The notes: generated by a model not told the origin, from the sequence alone. Counted from the stretch's first letter, positions 1 through 8,226 are shown. The stretch: DNA of 22,879 bases from Lichenicola sp050954785 (GCA_050954785.1 JBPBQO010000063.1:1-22879); one strand, 5' to 3'. Made by a program: numbers and translations.

Positions 1-184
1 AGGCGGCAAGACCCGCATTGCCGCCGTCCTGGATGAGGTTTTCCCGGCTCCAGCTTCCTTCCGGCTCATAGGCGCGGACCTCATGACCCAGTGCCTGCAG
101 CTCGCGCAGCACGCCACGCAGGAAATGTGCATTGCCATGGTTCCAGCACGAGGTGAGGGAATGGGTAAACACGACGACCTGCAC
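1..184 (-). CDS. CgeB-like glycosyltransferase, N-terminal part (cut by window edge)
   Basis: Only the first 61 residues are inside the window. They begin VQVVVFTHSLTSCWNHGNAH and continue with a helix ending in ELQALGHEVRAYEPEGSWS. This is the first beta-strand, loop and helix of a GT-B fold nucleotide-binding region. The pattern of hydrophobic strand, SCWNHGNAH-like loop, then 'GHEV..YE' is what I know from CgeB-type or family 1 glycosyltransferases. The start is GTG at 184-182, because an in-frame TAA lies just upstream at 190-188; a purine-rich GGAAGGA precedes it. It follows the family 4 glycosyltransferase by 26 bp on the same strand, so it is probably the next gene of the same sugar cluster. 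Donor and acceptor cannot be inferred. The family call is moderately sure; that this is a real gene start is quite sure. Confidence 0.72.
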   Translation of the reverse strand, partial: MQVVVFTHSLTSCWNHGNAHFLRGVLRELQALGHEVRAYEPEGSWSRENLIQDGGNAGLAA

Positions 185-210
185 GGCTTAGGCGATCCTT
201 CCAAAGTGGT

Positions 211-1278
211 TCATGCGCGATGATGCAGCGCCAGGGTAGCGTCGGCCATGCCGGCGGAGGAATAACGGCCGGCGCGAACACGGGCAGTTTCCGCAAGTGG
301 GTCGGGGTTATCCAGTGCCTGCGTCAGTGCCGATGCGAATCCGGCCGCATCGCCCGGCGGCACGAACGAGGCGGCACCGTCCCAGAGTTCGCGAAAGCTC
401 GGGATATCGGCAAGCACCAGTGCCAGGCCACACTGGGCCGCTTCCAGCACGGCAAGGCCGAACGGCTCGTAGCGCGCAGTGGAGACGAACACGCGCGCAC
501 CGGCGAAGGCGAGTGCCAGACCGCCTTCATCGAGGCTGCCCAGCCTGACCAGCGCAGACGACTTTGCCTCCTGGCCATTCGGCCCGCGGAAGCTGCCCGC
601 TGCCTGCACCGGTGCATCGAGTAATTCCGCCGCGCGATCGAGCGTCGCTACATCCTTGCCTTCATCCCAGAACCGGCCGGCGGACAATACCTGTCGCGTC
701 CGTGCCGATGCAGGCCCGGCAAATTCGGCAACAGGATCGCGTCCGTTCAGGACGACCGCGATCAGCCTGGCATCGCCATAGGCGTCCACGATCATGTTCC
801 GGAACGCGTGGCTCGGTACCGCGACATGGTCGGCTCGCCGCAGTCCGTCCGCGGTCGCCTCGATGCGCCACGCGAAATCGTCCGGCGGCGGGCCGTCACG
901 CATCGCGCGCCACCAGGTGGCAAGACAGGAATGCAGCACGACGACGACAGGGGCGGGCCATTCGATAAACCCCACCAGCGCCGGTGCATGCAGGTGCACC
1001 GAAGTCACGCCGCACTGCCTCGCCAGATCGGCCAATGCAGCGGCCACGCGTTCCAGAAACGCACGATCCGGCGCGGTCCAGTCGAGCTCCAGGCCGGTCG
1101 TGTGCAGGGTCAGATTGTCGATGGCCTCTGCCTCCGCACGCTGCGGCGGATCGGGGGCGGGGCCCAGCACAGCGAGCTCGATCCGCACGCCGGCTTTCGC
1201 CCATTCCCGGGCCAGCGTCAGGCTGTATCGCCAGACGCCGCCCACCGCATCGGTCGTGATCAGGATGTGCCGCGACAT
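211..1278 (-). CDS. Family 4 (GT-B) glycosyltransferase
   Basis: A 355-residue cytosolic glycosyltransferase, likely adding a sugar from a nucleotide-sugar donor to an oligosaccharide or lipid acceptor. The N-terminal domain starts HILITTDAVGGVWRYSLTLA, with the glycine-rich GGVW loop expected in the acceptor-binding domain of GT4 enzymes. The C-terminal domain carries the EX7E motif, E271-PFGLAVL-E279, which binds the donor nucleotide sugar in GT4. A linker strand (QVLSAGRFWDEGKD, about 196-209) precedes the donor domain. Length is normal for the family. The start is ATG at 1278, which shares one base with the upstream radical SAM stop (TGATG), so the two are translationally coupled. The C-terminus ends 26 bp before the CgeB-like gene. 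Substrate is unknown. Confidence 0.88.
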   Translation of the reverse strand: MSRHILITTDAVGGVWRYSLTLAREWAKAGVRIELAVLGPAPDPPQRAEAEAIDNLTLHTTGLELDWTAPDRAFLERVAAALADLARQCGVTSVHLHAPALVGFIEWPAPVVVVLHSCLATWWRAMRDGPPPDDFAWRIEATADGLRRADHVAVPSHAFRNMIVDAYGDARLIAVVLNGRDPVAEFAGPASARTRQVLSAGRFWDEGKDVATLDRAAELLDAPVQAAGSFRGPNGQEAKSSALVRLGSLDEGGLALAFAGARVFVSTARYEPFGLAVLEAAQCGLALVLADIPSFRELWDGAASFVPPGDAAGFASALTQALDNPDPLAETARVRAGRYSSAGMADATLALHHRA

Positions 1279-2591
1279 CAGCAGCGGCAGACGGATTCCA
1301 GTTCCGCGAGCGGCAGCGGGGTGTCGTCCTGGATGTCGGACATGCGGTCGAACAGCCCGAGATAATGCGCGTGCGCCCGTTCCCAGGCCTGCGCATCGGG
1401 AAGGCCGAACAGCTTCCGGTAATCCGGCGAACTCGGATACGGATAGAGCGGCACAGGGTCGTTGGCCCATACCCCGGCGGTCAGCAAACGTTCGCGCCAG
1501 GCCGTCACCATCGCCGGATCGTCGCCGCTCACCTGGATCAGGTTGGCCTGCACGAAGGCGACGTGCTGCTTGGCCATGATCAGCCGGTCGGCGAGCTCGT
1601 CGGTCGAGAGCTTGCAGTTCTTGTCCAGTTCCGCACGTCCGGCTTCGGTCAGGCTTTCGACGCCGGCCTCGATCGAGACGCAGCCGGCCCGTCCCAGAAG
1701 CTCCAGCATGTCCGGCTTCCACAGATCGATCCGCGTCTGCACGCCGAACTTCAGTCCGCGTCCGACCAGCGCTTCCAGCAGCGGCCGGTTCGGCAGGAAT
1801 ATCTCGTCGATGAAATACAGGTAGCCGACGCCCTGCGCCCGAAGCGCATCGATCTCTTCCAGCAACGGCGCCAGATCGCGACGACGGTAGGAGTCCCGGA
1901 AATCGATCTTGGCGCAGAACGAGCATGAATACGGGCAGCCGCGCGAGGCTTCCACTTCGGCACCGGGCAGGTCGTGCCCGGACCCCTCGTCGGGCTGTTC
2001 GAACCGGTGATGATGATGGTGGTGACGGGCGACCCAATGATCCGGCCAGCGCATCGCCGGCAGGTCGGTGAAGCGTGTCGCCTGCGGACCGCCATTGGCC
2101 CGCAGGCTGCCGTCCGGCTGGAGCACGGCAGTACCCGGAACTTCGCCGGGAACGCCGCCATTCGCCAGTGCCAGAACGGTTTCCTCGCATTCGCCGCGCA
2201 CCACGACATCGGCTCCGAGCTTGCGCAGCGCGGCATCCGGGGTTGCCGATCCATGTGGCCCGACCGCTACCAGCGTCGCGCGCGGGCAGGCCAGGCGGAG
2301 CGCATCGAGCAGCATGCGCGGCAGCCGCAGCTCCGGCTGGGCGCAGCGCCAGAACAGGTAGGTCGGCGCGGTGGTGACGACGATCAGGTCCGGCGCGAAC
2401 CCGGTGCAGGCCTCGGCCATGCCTGCGATGTCGAGTTCGTCGAGTAGCCCGTCGCGCATCAGCGTCCGGTGACCGGCTTGTTCCAGCAGTGTTTTCGAAG
2501 CGCCGAGCTCAATCGGCAGATGCGGGGCACGACAGCCGAAATAGATGCTGTGCTCGAACGTCCAGGGCGGGTTCAGCAATGCGACCTTCAT
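1278..2591 (-). CDS. B12-binding domain/radical SAM protein
   Basis: A 437-residue enzyme. The N-terminal half (about 1-150) begins MKVALLNPPW and contains GPHGSATPDAALRKLGAD and VVRGECEE, typical of the Rossmann-like cobalamin-binding domain that precedes many radical SAM domains. The radical SAM cluster motif CxxxCxxC is C219-PYS-C223-SF-C226, preceded by EASRGCP. Further radical SAM landmarks are YFIDEIFLPNR (about 259-269) and SIEAGVES (about 306-313). Members of this architecture commonly do radical methylation or rearrangement on unactivated carbon; the substrate here is unknown, but the neighbours are sugar enzymes. From memory, a named family of this architecture (the 'rhizo-twelve system' B12/radical SAM proteins) sits in conserved oligosaccharide clusters; I could not check membership. 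Six consecutive histidines (H190-H195) lie just before the radical SAM domain. The ATG overlaps the upstream stop as ATGA. Confidence 0.9.
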   Translation of the reverse strand: MKVALLNPPWTFEHSIYFGCRAPHLPIELGASKTLLEQAGHRTLMRDGLLDELDIAGMAEACTGFAPDLIVVTTAPTYLFWRCAQPELRLPRMLLDALRLACPRATLVAVGPHGSATPDAALRKLGADVVVRGECEETVLALANGGVPGEVPGTAVLQPDGSLRANGGPQATRFTDLPAMRWPDHWVARHHHHHHRFEQPDEGSGHDLPGAEVEASRGCPYSCSFCAKIDFRDSYRRRDLAPLLEEIDALRAQGVGYLYFIDEIFLPNRPLLEALVGRGLKFGVQTRIDLWKPDMLELLGRAGCVSIEAGVESLTEAGRAELDKNCKLSTDELADRLIMAKQHVAFVQANLIQVSGDDPAMVTAWRERLLTAGVWANDPVPLYPYPSSPDYRKLFGLPDAQAWERAHAHYLGLFDRMSDIQDDTPLPLAELESVCRC

Positions 2592-4657
2592 GCGACCCCT
2601 CCGATCATCCGTTGGCTCGCCATCAAACGTCCCACCAGATGCGGCCGTTCCGTCTCGATCCAGCGCAGCAGCCTCGCCACGCCGTCGCGCCATCCAAGCG
2701 GCGGCGACAGTCCCAGAACCTCCCGGGCGCGCCTGGTGTCTGCCACGAAATAGCGCTGGTCGCCGGTGCGCCATGGATGGAAATCGCGCCGAACAAGCTG
2801 CCCGGTCAGGCGCTCGATTTCCTCGATCAGCATCAGCAGGGTGATCGCATTATCGGCGCCGCCGCCGAGGTTGAATGCTTCTCCCGCCACCAGCGGCGCA
2901 TGGTCGCGCGCCGCGAGATAGGCCGAGACCGCATCCTCGACTTCCAGCACGTCACGGACCTGTCGGCCGTCGCCATACAGGCTCAGTGGACGATCCTGCA
3001 GCGCCGACAACAGGAAATGCGCGAGCCAGCCCTGATCCTCGGTGCCGAGCTGGCGCGGCCCGTAGATGCAGCTCATCCGCAGCACCACCATCGGCAGGCC
3101 GAACGAGCGTGCATAGTCCAGCACGTACTGGTCGGCGGCACCCTTGGAGCAGCCATACGGCGTGTGGAACGACAATGGCCGGCTTTCGCCGATGCCGTGT
3201 GCCCGAAGCTCCGGGTCGATCGGCAGATAGGCGTCGTCATTGTGGGACAGCCGTATGTCGGCAAGATCGCCATAAACCTTGTTGGTGCTGGCGAAGACCA
3301 GCGGCACCGGGTCGGATGCGCCCTTGGCGTTCCGGCGGCGCAGTGCCTCGAGCAGGTTGATGGTGCCGCGCAGATTGATGTCGAAATCGGTTAGCGGATC
3401 GACCAGGCTGGTGGTGACCGCCACCTGGCCGGCTAGGTGGAACACGCTGGAGGCGTCGCGTGCCGCATCCGCCACTGCCTGCGTATCGCGCAGGTCGGCA
3501 ATCGCCACCGACAGCTTGCCGCGATGGCGCCGCCTGAGCCAGTCCAGGTTTTCCTCGACCCCGGGCCGTGCCAGGCTGTCCAGGATCAGCACGTCCTCGC
3601 CGTTGCGTGCCAGCCGGTCGGCAAGATTGCTGCCGATGAAGCCGGCGCCTCCGGTGACCAATGCGGGCTTCGTGCCGACCAGGCCCGGCTTGCCGAGGGC
3701 GGGCTTCGGCGCACCGGCATCGGCAATATCGCGCGCCAGCGCCAAGCCGCCGCTGGCCAGCAGACGCCCCAGCAGCTTCGGACTGCCTGCCTCGGTGTAG
3801 AGCCCGAAATGATAATGCCGTTCGTCGAAATGCAGGCCTTCCTGCACCGCCACGTCGGCCGCGACATCCTGCAGCCCGTACCAGTAGACCCGCTCGACCG
3901 GCAGATCGACGACCTCGACGAACCGCGTCACCTGCGTGAACGGGTCGTTGCGCCAGGTGGAATAGCCGGTCTCGGTGATCCACAGCTCCAGCTTCGGGTT
4001 GAAGGCGTGCACCGTCTCGCGGACCGAGGCGATCAGCGCCGACCAGCCGCGCCACGACCGGGCCTCCGCATCCCAGGTGCCGGGAAACCCGTGCAGCCCG
4101 ACCGCGTCGAGCACGTTCAGCAGCCCGCGCTCACCCATCAGCCGAAGCCAGTTCAGGTCGGCGGGGCAGGGCCCGCCGAGCACCGCCTTGAGCCCGCGCG
4201 TCTGGATCCAGTGCGCGGCGGCCCCCGCCATCTCGCAGAACAACAGCCAGTCATGGTCCTGCTGCCAGTCCCAGTCGAGCAGGTTGTTCGGCTCGTTCCA
4301 GATCTCGACCGCAAAAAACATGCCGTCGAAGCGGGTGATCAGGTGGTCGATGAAATCGGCATAGGCCTTGAGGTCATGTGGCGCGCCGCTGGTGCGGCCG
4401 TTGCGGGACAGGCTCGGGGGCGTGAAATGTACGCACGGCAGCAGTTCGATCTCGCCGGCAAGGCGCGGCACCAACCAATCGTACCAGTCTTCGCCGCCAT
4501 CATTGACGTATTCGGCCCACGAGATGTGCGTGCGCAACCGGGTGATGCCGAGGGTGCGCAACCGGGCCAGGCTTTCCTCGACGCGTGCGTGCTCGCCCGG
4601 ATGGAACCATTCGACCAGCCCGAGTGGGCCGCCCCCGCTTCGGAGGATCTCCTTCAC
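2588..4657 (-). CDS. Fusion: clan A-like glycoside hydrolase + NAD-dependent sugar epimerase/dehydratase
   Basis: A 689-residue protein with two enzyme domains. Residues 1 to about 300 look like a clan A glycoside hydrolase TIM barrel (beta-xylosidase or GH39/GH5-like). The acid/base candidate is E122 in EIWNEPNN and the nucleophile candidate is E229 in LWITETGYS, with a plausible spacing of 107 residues. After a linker rich in Ala, Gly, Pro and Lys (about 305-330), residues 331-689 form an extended SDR: TGGAGFIG at 335-342 for NAD(P), FASTNKVYG with S457/T458, and the catalytic Y501-GCS-K505. The stretch IYGPRQLGTEDQGWLAHFL resembles CDP-paratose/tyvelose 2-epimerases. No signal peptide is visible, so it acts in the cytosol. 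The start is GTG at 4657, overlapping the upstream TGA as GTGA; an ATG farther upstream at 4732 would lie deep inside the neighbour. The reading frame is open across the junction, so the fusion is not a frameshift artefact. Function is inferred only. Confidence 0.87.
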   Translation of the reverse strand: MKEILRSGGGPLGLVEWFHPGEHARVEESLARLRTLGITRLRTHISWAEYVNDGGEDWYDWLVPRLAGEIELLPCVHFTPPSLSRNGRTSGAPHDLKAYADFIDHLITRFDGMFFAVEIWNEPNNLLDWDWQQDHDWLLFCEMAGAAAHWIQTRGLKAVLGGPCPADLNWLRLMGERGLLNVLDAVGLHGFPGTWDAEARSWRGWSALIASVRETVHAFNPKLELWITETGYSTWRNDPFTQVTRFVEVVDLPVERVYWYGLQDVAADVAVQEGLHFDERHYHFGLYTEAGSPKLLGRLLASGGLALARDIADAGAPKPALGKPGLVGTKPALVTGGAGFIGSNLADRLARNGEDVLILDSLARPGVEENLDWLRRRHRGKLSVAIADLRDTQAVADAARDASSVFHLAGQVAVTTSLVDPLTDFDINLRGTINLLEALRRRNAKGASDPVPLVFASTNKVYGDLADIRLSHNDDAYLPIDPELRAHGIGESRPLSFHTPYGCSKGAADQYVLDYARSFGLPMVVLRMSCIYGPRQLGTEDQGWLAHFLLSALQDRPLSLYGDGRQVRDVLEVEDAVSAYLAARDHAPLVAGEAFNLGGGADNAITLLMLIEEIERLTGQLVRRDFHPWRTGDQRYFVADTRRAREVLGLSPPLGWRDGVARLLRWIETERPHLVGRLMASQRMIGGVA

Positions 4658-5766
4658 GCGACCAGTCCGCGTGCTTCCAGTTCGTTCCGGGCTTCCTGCA
4701 CGCGGTCGGTGGCCTGCTGGCGGCGCACCCATTCCATCTGTTCGGGCAAGGCGTTGTCGAAGGTGCGCGTCGGCGCGAAACCCAGTACCTCGCGGGCCAG
4801 GGTGATGTCGGAGAAGCAGTGCCTGATATCGCCCGTACGGGCCTTGCCGACGAATTCCGGTTCGATCCGGGCCAGATCCATCGCCGCCGCTGCCGCCCTG
4901 GCAACATCGGAAATCGAGACGTTGCGGCCGCTGCCGATATTGAACACCCGGTTGGCTGCGGCGGGATGGTCGAGTGCCAGCAGGAACGCCTGTACTACGT
5001 CGTCCACATGCACGAAGTCGCGGCGCTGCCCGCCATCCTCGAACACCAACGGCCGCTCGTTATTCAGCAATCGCGACGCGAAGATCGCCAGCACGCCGGT
5101 ATACGGATTGGAGAGCGCCTGGCCCGGCCCGTAGACGTTGAACAACCGCAATGCGACGCCCTCGATCCCGTAAGCCGGGGGCGCACACAGGATCATTTGC
5201 TCCTGCATGTATTTGGTGATCGCGTACACGGATGCGAGCCGCGTTTGTTTCCATTCCGGCGTCGGGGCGGGCACGAGCACGGACCCGTCCGGCCCGAGCG
5301 GGTCCCAGCCCGCGCCTACCTGGCGCGCCGGGCGTATCACGTCCTGCATCACGGTGCCGTCGGTCGTGGTGTAGAGGCCTTCGCCATAGACCGACATCGA
5401 GGATGCCACTACGACGCGCTTCACCGGCCTGTCGATCAGCGCCTGGCAGAGACAGGCAGTGCCGAGATCGTTGACCGCCACATAACGCTCGATCAGGTAC
5501 ATGCTCTGGCCGACGCCGACGTCGGCCGCAAGATGGACGACCTTGTCGATGCCATCCAGCGCACGGCCGAGCGCTTCGCCGTCACAGATATCGGCCTGGA
5601 CCAGTTCGACGTCGTCTGGCACGGATTCCGAGGTGGCGCCGTGCGGATGCACCTGCTCGATCAGGCTGTCATAGACACGGACAGTATCGCCGCGCGCCAG
5701 CAGGGCTCGCACCACATGCCGGCCGATGAAGCCTGCCCCGCCCGTGACCAGAACCCGATCCGTCAT
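4654..5766 (-). CDS. NAD-dependent nucleotide-sugar epimerase/dehydratase (extended SDR)
   Basis: A 370-residue extended short-chain dehydrogenase. The NAD(P)-binding glycine motif is TGGAGFIG at residues 8-15; the acidic residue after the second strand (VYDSL, D33) favours NAD+. The serine of the catalytic site is in VVASSMSVYGEG (about 119-130), and the catalytic pair is Y181-AIT-K185. RLFNVYGPGQ and QRRDFVHVDDVV are typical of UDP-glucose 4-epimerase-like and dTDP-sugar dehydratase-like proteins. An insert with TTTDGTVMQDVIRPARQ and LVPAPTPEWKQ (about 133-176) between the serine and the tyrosine is longer than in GalE. It likely makes a nucleotide sugar for the neighbouring glycosyltransferases; the exact sugar is not determinable. 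The start ATG at 5766 has a GGAG about 10 bases upstream, and the stop overlaps the next gene's GTG. Confidence 0.9.
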   Translation of the reverse strand: MTDRVLVTGGAGFIGRHVVRALLARGDTVRVYDSLIEQVHPHGATSESVPDDVELVQADICDGEALGRALDGIDKVVHLAADVGVGQSMYLIERYVAVNDLGTACLCQALIDRPVKRVVVASSMSVYGEGLYTTTDGTVMQDVIRPARQVGAGWDPLGPDGSVLVPAPTPEWKQTRLASVYAITKYMQEQMILCAPPAYGIEGVALRLFNVYGPGQALSNPYTGVLAIFASRLLNNERPLVFEDGGQRRDFVHVDDVVQAFLLALDHPAAANRVFNIGSGRNVSISDVARAAAAAMDLARIEPEFVGKARTGDIRHCFSDITLAREVLGFAPTRTFDNALPEQMEWVRRQQATDRVQEARNELEARGLVA

Positions 5767-5834
5767 AAGCCGCCCACTCCGTGCACCTGTTCGGTGACGG
5801 TATCTTCGAGAAGAAGAAGGTCCCCCGCAACAGG

Positions 5835-6275
5835 CTAGTCGGAATGCAGCATGACTGTGATCGCCGTATCCTGGGCACCGATCCGGAACGCGCATGCATC
5901 GAACGAAGGCGGGCCGTACCTGATCTTTGGATTACGCGAGAAGCCCGACGCGTTCTGTGGAATTCCAAACAGGTTGTGACGCATGTGTCCGAGATCCGTT
6001 TCGTCCTGATAGGCCGCGACGGCATAGGTTCCAGAAGCCACATCCTGAATCGTTGTCGTAATCGTGCCGGCTTTTGCCGACACGATCGCGTGATAACTGC
6101 ATCGCTCGCTCAGAAATTCAGGGTGTGTGCAGACGCCGATCCGCACATGACCTTTGCCATTCGGCACATTGGCAACCGTGATCGTAAGGCTGGCAGACCA
6201 AGCCGTCGTTCCGAACGACAGGAACAGGGCGAGCACCATCAGGCGTGCATAGGACGGCATGAGACGTCGGATCAT
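5835..6275 (-). CDS. Secreted DUF2141 family protein
   Basis: A 146-residue protein of unknown function. Residues 1-28 form a Sec signal peptide: MIRRLMPSYAR, then a hydrophobic core VLALFLSFGTTAW ending SAS, so the mature protein should be periplasmic. The mature part matches the DUF2141 pattern: a beta-rich start (LTITVANVPNGKGHVRIGV), YAVAAYQDE near 84-92, then FGIPQNASGFSRN and GPPSFDACAF. The usual Asp/Asn-rich loop after 'DE' is reduced here to TDLGHMRHN. I chose ATG 6275 because GGAAG lies 6 bases upstream; the second ATG at 6260 would shorten the n-region. It sits 104 bp after the carotenoid glycosyltransferase and 68 bp before the epimerase, and base composition looks lower in GC than its neighbours. 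No function should be assumed. Confidence 0.82.
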   Translation of the reverse strand: MIRRLMPSYARLMVLALFLSFGTTAWSASLTITVANVPNGKGHVRIGVCTHPEFLSERCSYHAIVSAKAGTITTTIQDVASGTYAVAAYQDETDLGHMRHNLFGIPQNASGFSRNPKIRYGPPSFDACAFRIGAQDTAITVMLHSD

Positions 6276-6379
6276 TCGGCTTCCGGACGGACCGGTTCCT
6301 GGTTGGTGACGCCAGGCACTTGGCAGCTCGAGGCGTATCGCCTTTCCGCTAGTATTGAACTCATTGTTCGAAACCAACG

Positions 6380-7501
6380 TCACGAATGCTCCGGTGGATA
6401 GACCCGTCCACGCCAGGTGGAGGGCCGGCCCGAACTTGCCCGAACCAGTGCCGACCACTGGAGCGCCAGCAGCGCCAGCACGCCCACCGGATGCACGACC
6501 ACGCTGCGCAGGCTCTGGTCGAACCGCCGGGCCAGCAGCAGCCTGAGCGTCGTGCCGCAGGCAAGCGCCGCTGCCGCCGGCAGGCTTGGGGCGAACAGCA
6601 TCAGCGGCAGCGGCAGCACGTGACCGCCGCCGAGAACGACGGTCCAGACCGGCAGGCCGCGCGGCGTAGCCAAGCCTTCGGTGGCGTTCTTGGTCAGTCC
6701 TTCCCAGAGGTCGGTGGCATTTCCGTACATCCGGCAGGATGCGAGCCCGGTCGCGTCGAATAGCCCGGTCTGCAAACCGTGACGTCTGAACGCCCGGGGC
6801 AGGGTGAGGCCGTCATGCCGCGACGCGTGGATCGCCTCGTGGCCACCCATCGCGCGATAGGCGTCGGCACGGGCAATGAACAACTGGCCGCATCCGGCGG
6901 CGAAGCGGGGATCGATACGGCCATGGTCGAGTCCGTCCGGCCGGTAGCCCAGCAGCAGCAGGTGGATCAGCGGCAGCAGCAGCCATTCGGACCAGGTGCC
7001 GGTGATCTGGCGCGGGACGCCACTGGCCAGCCCGACCTCAGGGTTCGCCTGCATGTAGCCCGCCATACGCGACAGCGCGTCCGGCGCCAGCCGCACATCG
7101 GCGTCGACGAACACCAGCAGCTCGAAACTCGCCTCGCGACCCAGGCGCGCGCACGCATACTGCTTGCCGGACCAGCCGGCCGGCAGGACACCGCCCCCGG
7201 ACATTACCCGCAGCCGCGGATCGGCGATCGCCGACAGGATGGCAGGCGTCGAATCGGTCGAACCGTCATCGAGCACCAGCAGTTCGATATCGACATCGCG
7301 ATTGGCGAGCACGCAGGCCACCGCATCGCCGATATTCACAGCCTCGTCCCGGGCCGGGATCAGCACCGACACGCGCGGACGGATCGTTGCCGGCGCCGGA
7401 GTGCGTAGGCGTTTCAGATTGCCGATCGCCACCGCCAGCGGCAGCGCGGCGAGGCCGAGCGCCATCCAGCCGGCTATCGTTGCCGTTCGATCACGACTCA
7501 C
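6380..7501 (-). CDS. Family 2 glycosyltransferase, carotenoid-type (CrtQ-like)
   Basis: A 373-residue membrane-associated glycosyltransferase. An N-terminal hydrophobic segment (about 8-27) is followed by a GT2 catalytic domain: VSVLIPARDEAVNI (44-57), LLVLDDGSTD with D78/D79, and the DXD-like FVDADV (D133, D135). GWSGKQYACARL (109-120) and CGQLFIARADAYRAMGGHEA (204-223) are hallmarks of CrtQ/hopene-associated GT2 proteins. The C-terminal third has about three hydrophobic helices (roughly 287-350) and ends STWRGRVYPPEHS. Placed after two CrtN/CrtP-type genes and an acyltransferase, it most likely glycosylates an oxidised carotenoid end group. The start GTG at 7501 overlaps the upstream stop as GTGA, with GAGGAAG directly before it. 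An ATG at residue 13 is an alternative but would lose the overlap. Confidence 0.86.
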   Translation of the reverse strand: MSRDRTATIAGWMALGLAALPLAVAIGNLKRLRTPAPATIRPRVSVLIPARDEAVNIGDAVACVLANRDVDIELLVLDDGSTDSTPAILSAIADPRLRVMSGGGVLPAGWSGKQYACARLGREASFELLVFVDADVRLAPDALSRMAGYMQANPEVGLASGVPRQITGTWSEWLLLPLIHLLLLGYRPDGLDHGRIDPRFAAGCGQLFIARADAYRAMGGHEAIHASRHDGLTLPRAFRRHGLQTGLFDATGLASCRMYGNATDLWEGLTKNATEGLATPRGLPVWTVVLGGGHVLPLPLMLFAPSLPAAAALACGTTLRLLLARRFDQSLRSVVVHPVGVLALLALQWSALVRASSGRPSTWRGRVYPPEHS

Positions 7502-8226
7502 GCTTCCTCGCCGTGCGCCGTCGTGATGCGCTGGCCGGACAGTCGTGCACGCAGACGGCGCCACAGATCGTACGGGCCGCCCACGCCGGCGCTGCCCAGC
7601 AGCAGCCGGGTGAACCGGGCCGGGTTGCGCGCCTGGCTGTCGAGTGCGAGCTGGTCCATCGTTTCGGTCAATCCACGTTCCAGTCGGCTGGTCCACTCGG
7701 CGGGACGCACGCTCCGGTCGGCCGAGAGCGGGGTTCCGAGGCGAAGCAGGAGTTCGGGACGGCTCTCGTTCCAGAACACGTACTCCGAGGCAAGCGGCAC
7801 CAGCAACGCATCGGGCAGCAGGGCCGCCAGATGGGCGATACCGGGGCGCAGCCGGATCGGGCGCACGCGCGGATCGGTGAAATCGCCCTCCGCCGTCACC
7901 CACAATATCATCCGGCCGCCCGGGCCGCCCGGATGACTCAGCACCTGCCGTGCGACGGACAGGAATCGGCGCGCGCCGGCCGCGCTGTGCTTGTCGATGC
8001 CGAAGATGCCAAGCCTGCGGAAGAACCCGTAGCGTCCGAGCGCTTCCTCCTCCATCGGCCCGAAACCCGGCCGACCGCGAAACTGCAGATCGGCCAGCAG
8101 GAGATACAGTGCCGGGTCCCACCAGGACGGGTGGTTGCCGTAGATGATCAGCGGCCGATCGTGCGGCAGGCTGCCTGTGTCGAATCCGGAAATCCGAACC
8201 GCCCGGAAGCGTCTGCGGATCGACAA
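7498..8226 (-). CDS. Lysophospholipid acyltransferase family protein (carotenoid-glycoside acyltransferase candidate)
   Basis: A PlsC-like acyltransferase, 242 residues from the TTG at 8226. The HX4D catalytic motif is H32-PSWW-D37 in YGNHPSWWDPALYLL; the second conserved block is WVTAEGDFTD, replacing the usual FPEGT. In staphyloxanthin-type pathways an acyltransferase esterifies the sugar of the carotenoid glycoside, and position between the desaturase and glycosyltransferase genes supports that role here. The start is doubtful. TTG 8226 has no visible ribosome-binding site, and the frame stays open upstream with family-like sequence (EFLFRLFAFYLRLSIRRRF). No ATG, GTG or TTG exists there, but a CTG at 8295-8293 overlaps the crtN stop as CTGA and follows a GAGG. 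The protein may therefore be 265 residues. The coordinates given use the conservative TTG. Confidence 0.84.
   Translation of the reverse strand: MSIRRRFRAVRISGFDTGSLPHDRPLIIYGNHPSWWDPALYLLLADLQFRGRPGFGPMEEEALGRYGFFRRLGIFGIDKHSAAGARRFLSVARQVLSHPGGPGGRMILWVTAEGDFTDPRVRPIRLRPGIAHLAALLPDALLVPLASEYVFWNESRPELLLRLGTPLSADRSVRPAEWTSRLERGLTETMDQLALDSQARNPARFTRLLLGSAGVGGPYDLWRRLRARLSGQRITTAHGEEA

Noticed and set aside
3437..5134. Long open frame of 565 codons on the plus strand
   Set aside because: It lies antisense to the GH-SDR fusion and the epimerase, both with clear motifs, and its own translation shows no recognisable domain. Long antisense frames are common in GC-rich coding DNA.
6331..6343. Hairpin AGGCG-TAT-CGCCT as a terminator after the GT2 gene
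   Set aside because: The stem is only 5 bp with a 3-base loop, and no T-run follows on the minus strand.
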